Source: CAZSCF01 sp964605365
GTDB lineage: Bacteria > Patescibacteriota > Minisyncoccia > Moranbacterales > UBA2206
Assembly: GCA_964605365.1 (NCBI GenBank)
Contig: CAZSCF010000005.1
Span: 1 to 41,546, forward strand
Length of the DNA stretch: 41,546 bases
Direction: 5' to 3'
A program made the translations under genes and the position numbers. Shown here piece after piece: positions 38,986 through 41,546 of this stretch. Within the stretch, counting starts at the first letter, position 1. Every line of letters starts with the position of its first letter. Under the pieces are notes generated by a model, which worked only from the letters and a program-made list of their open reading frames with translations, made no database searches and had not been told where the DNA came from.

Positions 38986-39756
38986 CACATATTTCCTTTA
39001 TTTCTAAAGGTGTAGACTATATCTTCATCCTATGGCTCGCGAGCAATAGGAGTCGGCATATTATAGCGATTTATTTCCATATTCCATCCTTTCGCTATCC
39101 TACCTGTCATTCGAAAGTGACAGGCAAAGTCGTTACGGGGTCATCCCTAAAATGCAATATAATTCTTTTCTGGTTTTTTTCTTCTTGGTTGCATAATTTT
39201 CAGATTGAATTATAAGCATATATTCAACTAGCTTTTTATAATCCGACAGATTTAATTTCTTCTTTTGAAGAATTTTCGTGGATTTTAAAATTGTTTTTGC
39301 CTGGATTTTTTTGAATTTGATAAACGGCAACAACATTTCCAAAATTCTCTCCACTTGCTTATAGCCATTTATTCTAAGCTCGGTCATATTATCATTTCTT
39401 TTTGATAAATAACCGATTTTGAATATTTTTTTAATCCAAGTCAGAGGCTTATCATGACGCGAATCTTGATAAAAACAAATCGTAAGCATAAAACGACTTT
39501 TTCCATTATCGCTTCGCTTTTTAATTTGCATCATCAAGCTTCCATCTCCATCAAGAAAGCCTGCAATATATGCCAATTGATTTTTAGGAAGACTTCCCAC
39601 GGTATTGCCTTAAAAATTATTTGGTCCTCAAGTTCATTATACCATAATTGAACGACCGAGATCAATTATTTTTTACAAAGCCGAATAATTTATGAAGGTT
39701 TCACCGTTATTAGCCGAATTGTCATTACGGATTACTCCGTAAAGTAGCAATTTCTT
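38986..39756 (-). other. Group I intron in the 23S sarcin-ricin loop (771 nt)
   Basis: Inserted between exon ends CCTAGT and ACGAGAGG, after U2656 (E. coli numbering from memory). The last exon base is U and the last intron base is G, as group I splicing needs. Core elements near the 3' end: R-like GACTCCTAT, P8 hairpin CCTAT/ATAGG, S element AAGATATAGTC, and P9 hairpin CCTTTA-GAAA-TAAAGG. The endonuclease gene (39133-39600) lies 5' of the core. Exon sequence closes up to a standard sarcin-ricin loop after removal. P1 shows only 4 pairs (TAGT with GCTA), so that helix is less sure. Confidence 0.88.
39133..39600 (-). CDS. LAGLIDADG homing endonuclease of the sarcin-ricin-loop intron
   Basis: 155 aa, single-motif type (LAYIAGFLDGDGSL at residues about 9-22), so it would act as a homodimer cutting the intronless 23S target. 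Catalytic Asp is kept in DGDG. Strands SRFMLTICFYQDSRH and MTELRINGYKQVERILEMLLPF fit the fold, followed by the basic helix KFKKIQAKTILKSTK. It starts with GTG, preceded by AAGG at 7-base spacing, and is confined to the intron. It likely spreads the intron between rRNA genes and may help folding as a maturase. Close relatives of such enzymes are known from CPR rRNA introns. Confidence 0.9.
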   Translation of the reverse strand: MGSLPKNQLAYIAGFLDGDGSLMMQIKKRSDNGKSRFMLTICFYQDSRHDKPLTWIKKIFKIGYLSKRNDNMTELRINGYKQVERILEMLLPFIKFKKIQAKTILKSTKILQKKKLNLSDYKKLVEYMLIIQSENYATKKKKTRKELYCILGMTP

Positions 39757-39865
39757 ACTAGGAAAGAGTCCTCTCAAGCAATAACGCCTACAGCAGATAG
39801 GAGACCAACCTGTCTCACGACGGTTTGAACCCAGCTCGCGTACCGCTTTAATTGGCGAACAGCCA

Positions 39866-39925
<60 letters not shown>

Positions 39926-39951
39926 CTCCGTCGATATGGACTCTTGGGAGG

Positions 39952-39984
<33 letters not shown>

Positions 39985-40145
39985 TGATGATCTTCTACGC
40001 TCCTATAAGCGATAGTCGGTTCACTAAATTCTACTTTCGTAACTGATTGACTTATTGGTCTTGCAGTAAAGCTGGCTTATGCTTTTGCACTATCAGTCCG
40101 ATTTCCATCCGGACCTAGCCAACCTTTGTAAACGCCTCCGTTGCC

Positions 40146-40178
<33 letters not shown>

Positions 40179-40191
40179 ACCAGGCACTGTT

Positions 40192-40316
40192 CCCGGTCTG
40201 GTATGAATCACTAAGACAGACATTACAAAATATAGAACCATTAATTACAACTTTAAACAAAGTATAATCTCTGGTTCATCATTGTTAGTCGTCTTTTCGA
40301 CTCATAACAGACCAGG
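40192..40316 (-). other. Expanded helix 79 region in 23S rRNA
   Basis: Between conserved blocks that in E. coli flank about 43 nt, this gene has about 160 nt. The extra part is closed by arms CCCGGTCTGGTATGA (40192-40206) and TCATAACAGACCAGG (40302-40316), pairing at 14 of 15 positions. It contains an inner stem AGTCG/CGACT. It has no group I core motif and no long gene, so it reads as an rRNA expansion segment rather than a third intron. Confidence 0.6.
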
Positions 40317-40599
40317 GTTAGAATTAAAACCTTGATAGAGTGGTATTTCACTGTCGACTCGACTTGCACCTGAATGCAAGCTTCAAAGTCTCCCACCTAT
40401 TCTAGGCAACCAAAACTCTAATTCAATACCAAGTTGTAGTAAAGCTCCACGGGGTCTTCTCGTCTTGCTGCAGGTCGACGGCATCTTTACCGCCATTGCA
40501 ATTTCACCGGGCTCTTCGTTGAGACAGTTCCCAAGTCATTACGCCTTTGATGCGGGACAGAACTTACCTGTCAAGGAATTTCGCTACCTTAGGACGATT

Positions 40600-41385
40600 T
40601 ATTTGTGTTACTTTTTTCCTATTTTAGGATAAAACCTTCAGATGAATTATCTCTGAAGCTCATAGTTGCCTATGAGATCGGACTATATCATCGCGCAGAA
40701 AATTCTTTTCTAAATTTTCGCGGTTTGGCATATAGTCTCTGAGGATACTCTTGTGATTTTTCAAAATCACTCATTTCATATTTTCTTTTTCTGCCCTTGC
40801 CTTCATTCAAGCCCTCTCTCAGTTGGATAATTTCTTCTAAACCTTGGGAGGTTAAATGTTCTTTATTGAACATTTTTTCAGCAATTTGGCAAAAAATAGA
40901 AAAATTTTTCTTTTTTTGCTGAGAACGAAAATTAAATTTTCGAAAAAATGGAATTACTCGTTCTTGAATTGATAATGGATTGGAACAGGCATACATGTGC
41001 AGCCCATCCTTTCTTTGTTGAATTCTTCCACAACCTAAATGCTTTTTTAGTTGTGAGAGAATATAAGATTCTTTTTGAGAAACATTAAATGTCAGAACTA
41101 CTTGCCATTTCATCAAATGGTCTTCTCTTTTACGGAGAGAAACATTAAAACTTCCTTCTCCATCTGTGAATCCTGCCAAATAATTTCCCCATTCCAATGG
41201 AATCCTATTTAACCAATTTTGATTGTTCATAATTTTTTAGAGTCTTTCCTGCTGATTGTCCGGCATCTCAATTCCCTTGAAATACAAAAAATGATTTTCA
41301 CTGCTTCTTTTAATTTGAAGCGAGTACATTTTTTACTCCGGAGTTTCCAGCATATAGCCAAATTTTATAACTACAACCGTCAATT
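40600..41385 (-). other. Group I intron in 23S helix 69 at position 1917 (786 nt)
   Basis: Located after U1917 (from memory). P1 is clear: the 5' exon ATAACTAT pairs 8/8 with internal guide GTAGTTAT, with the U-G wobble at the splice site. P element ATATGCTGGAAA, Q AATCAGCAGG, R AGACTCTA, S GATGATATAGTCC and P9 hairpin CTCATAGG/CTATGAG follow in order. After splicing, helix 69 is GGCGAT-AACTATA-ATCGTC, fully paired and changed by two compensating pairs relative to E. coli, which fixes both splice sites. The last intron base is then A instead of the usual G. The endonuclease gene lies in the P8 region and its UGA is inside S. Confidence 0.92.
40688..41230 (-). CDS. LAGLIDADG homing endonuclease of the helix-69 intron
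   Basis: 180 aa, single motif GNYLAGFTDGEGSFNVSL at residues about 15-32; the catalytic acid is Glu in DGEG, which still fits the family. WQVVLTFNVSQKESYILSQL and HLGCGRIQQRKDGLHMYACS are the conserved later parts of LAGLIDADG_1 proteins, and RVIPFFRKFNF follows. It would act as a homodimer on the 23S helix-69 region. A start ATG at 41230 is supported by position after the R element. The stop codon overlaps the S element, so its reading frame and ribozyme sequence constrain one another. Confidence 0.93.
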   Translation of the reverse strand: MNNQNWLNRIPLEWGNYLAGFTDGEGSFNVSLRKREDHLMKWQVVLTFNVSQKESYILSQLKKHLGCGRIQQRKDGLHMYACSNPLSIQERVIPFFRKFNFRSQQKKKNFSIFCQIAEKMFNKEHLTSQGLEEIIQLREGLNEGKGRKRKYEMSDFEKSQEYPQRLYAKPRKFRKEFSAR

Positions 41386-41546
41386 ATAGTTATCGCCGAC
41401 GTTCACTGGCGCTTCAGGGATTGGCTTGCACCGCTCCCGTTAACGTTCCAGCACTGGTCAGGCGTCAGCCCCTATACTTCCCCTTGCGGGTTTGCAGAGA
41501 CCTGTGTTTTTGGTAAACAGTTGCTTGGGATCTTTCGCTGCGTCCC

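Overview
The window is AT-rich bacterial chromosome. The likeliest source is a member of the Candidate Phyla Radiation (Patescibacteria), probably a Parcubacteria-like lineage; the exact rank cannot be fixed from sequence alone. The argument is a 23S rRNA gene split by two group I introns that each encode a LAGLIDADG endonuclease, short housekeeping proteins (ProRS 414 aa, EF-Ts 194 aa, PGK 359 aa), mostly weak Shine-Dalgarno sites, an archaeal-type AspRS, and a large VirD4/HerA-like ATPase with uncharacterised partners. UGA is used as a stop throughout (for example in dacA, pgk and the second homing endonuclease), so this is not a UGA-recoding CPR lineage. A 100-N scaffold gap lies at 31177-31276.

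Layout: nearly everything is on the minus strand, so transcription runs from high to low coordinates. At the right end are the 3' part of 23S rRNA (truncated by the window edge) and 5S rRNA. Then come a Cys-rich membrane protein and rodA, a zinc-ribbon protein, rplY, a coiled-coil lytic transglycosylase, murA, mreB, a GT4 glycosyltransferase broken by the gap, a second GT4 enzyme, holB and ftsQ. A membrane glycosyltransferase (25299-27143, plus strand) diverges from a three-gene operon carrying the conjugation-type ATPase. Next are rpmE (plus) with its own promoter and terminator, the SRP RNA, rpsB-tsf-PSP1-TPR, a tRNA cluster (Thr-Tyr-Thr-rpmG-Trp), DUF5320 and DUF134, a MazG-like protein, rdgB, a SWIB protein, proS, ispH, a tandem receiver protein, aspS, an MFS permease, a YbaK-like deacylase, scpA-scpB, dacA-mraY, and a lower-glycolysis group (pgk, eno, DUF2339 and the first 18 codons of gpmI).

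Functionally the window holds much of a wall-building and division set (MurA, MraY, DacA, RodA, MreB, FtsQ, lytic transglycosylase), which says this organism makes and remodels peptidoglycan. It also holds the payoff phase of glycolysis, chromosome condensation (ScpAB), clamp loading (HolB) and several translation components. A ProRS that lacks most of the usual editing insertion shares the window with a free-standing YbaK-type editing protein.

The most unusual material is RNA-level. One 23S intron sits in helix 69 (after U1917, E. coli numbering from memory) and appears to end in A rather than the near-universal G. The other splits the sarcin-ricin loop. A tRNA-Thr gene is nested between two halves of a second tRNA-like structure and inside an 11-bp inverted repeat. 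Several REP-like palindromes occur, one duplicated in frame inside a glycosyltransferase gene, and a 7-bp tandem repeat lies inside another glycosyltransferase gene.
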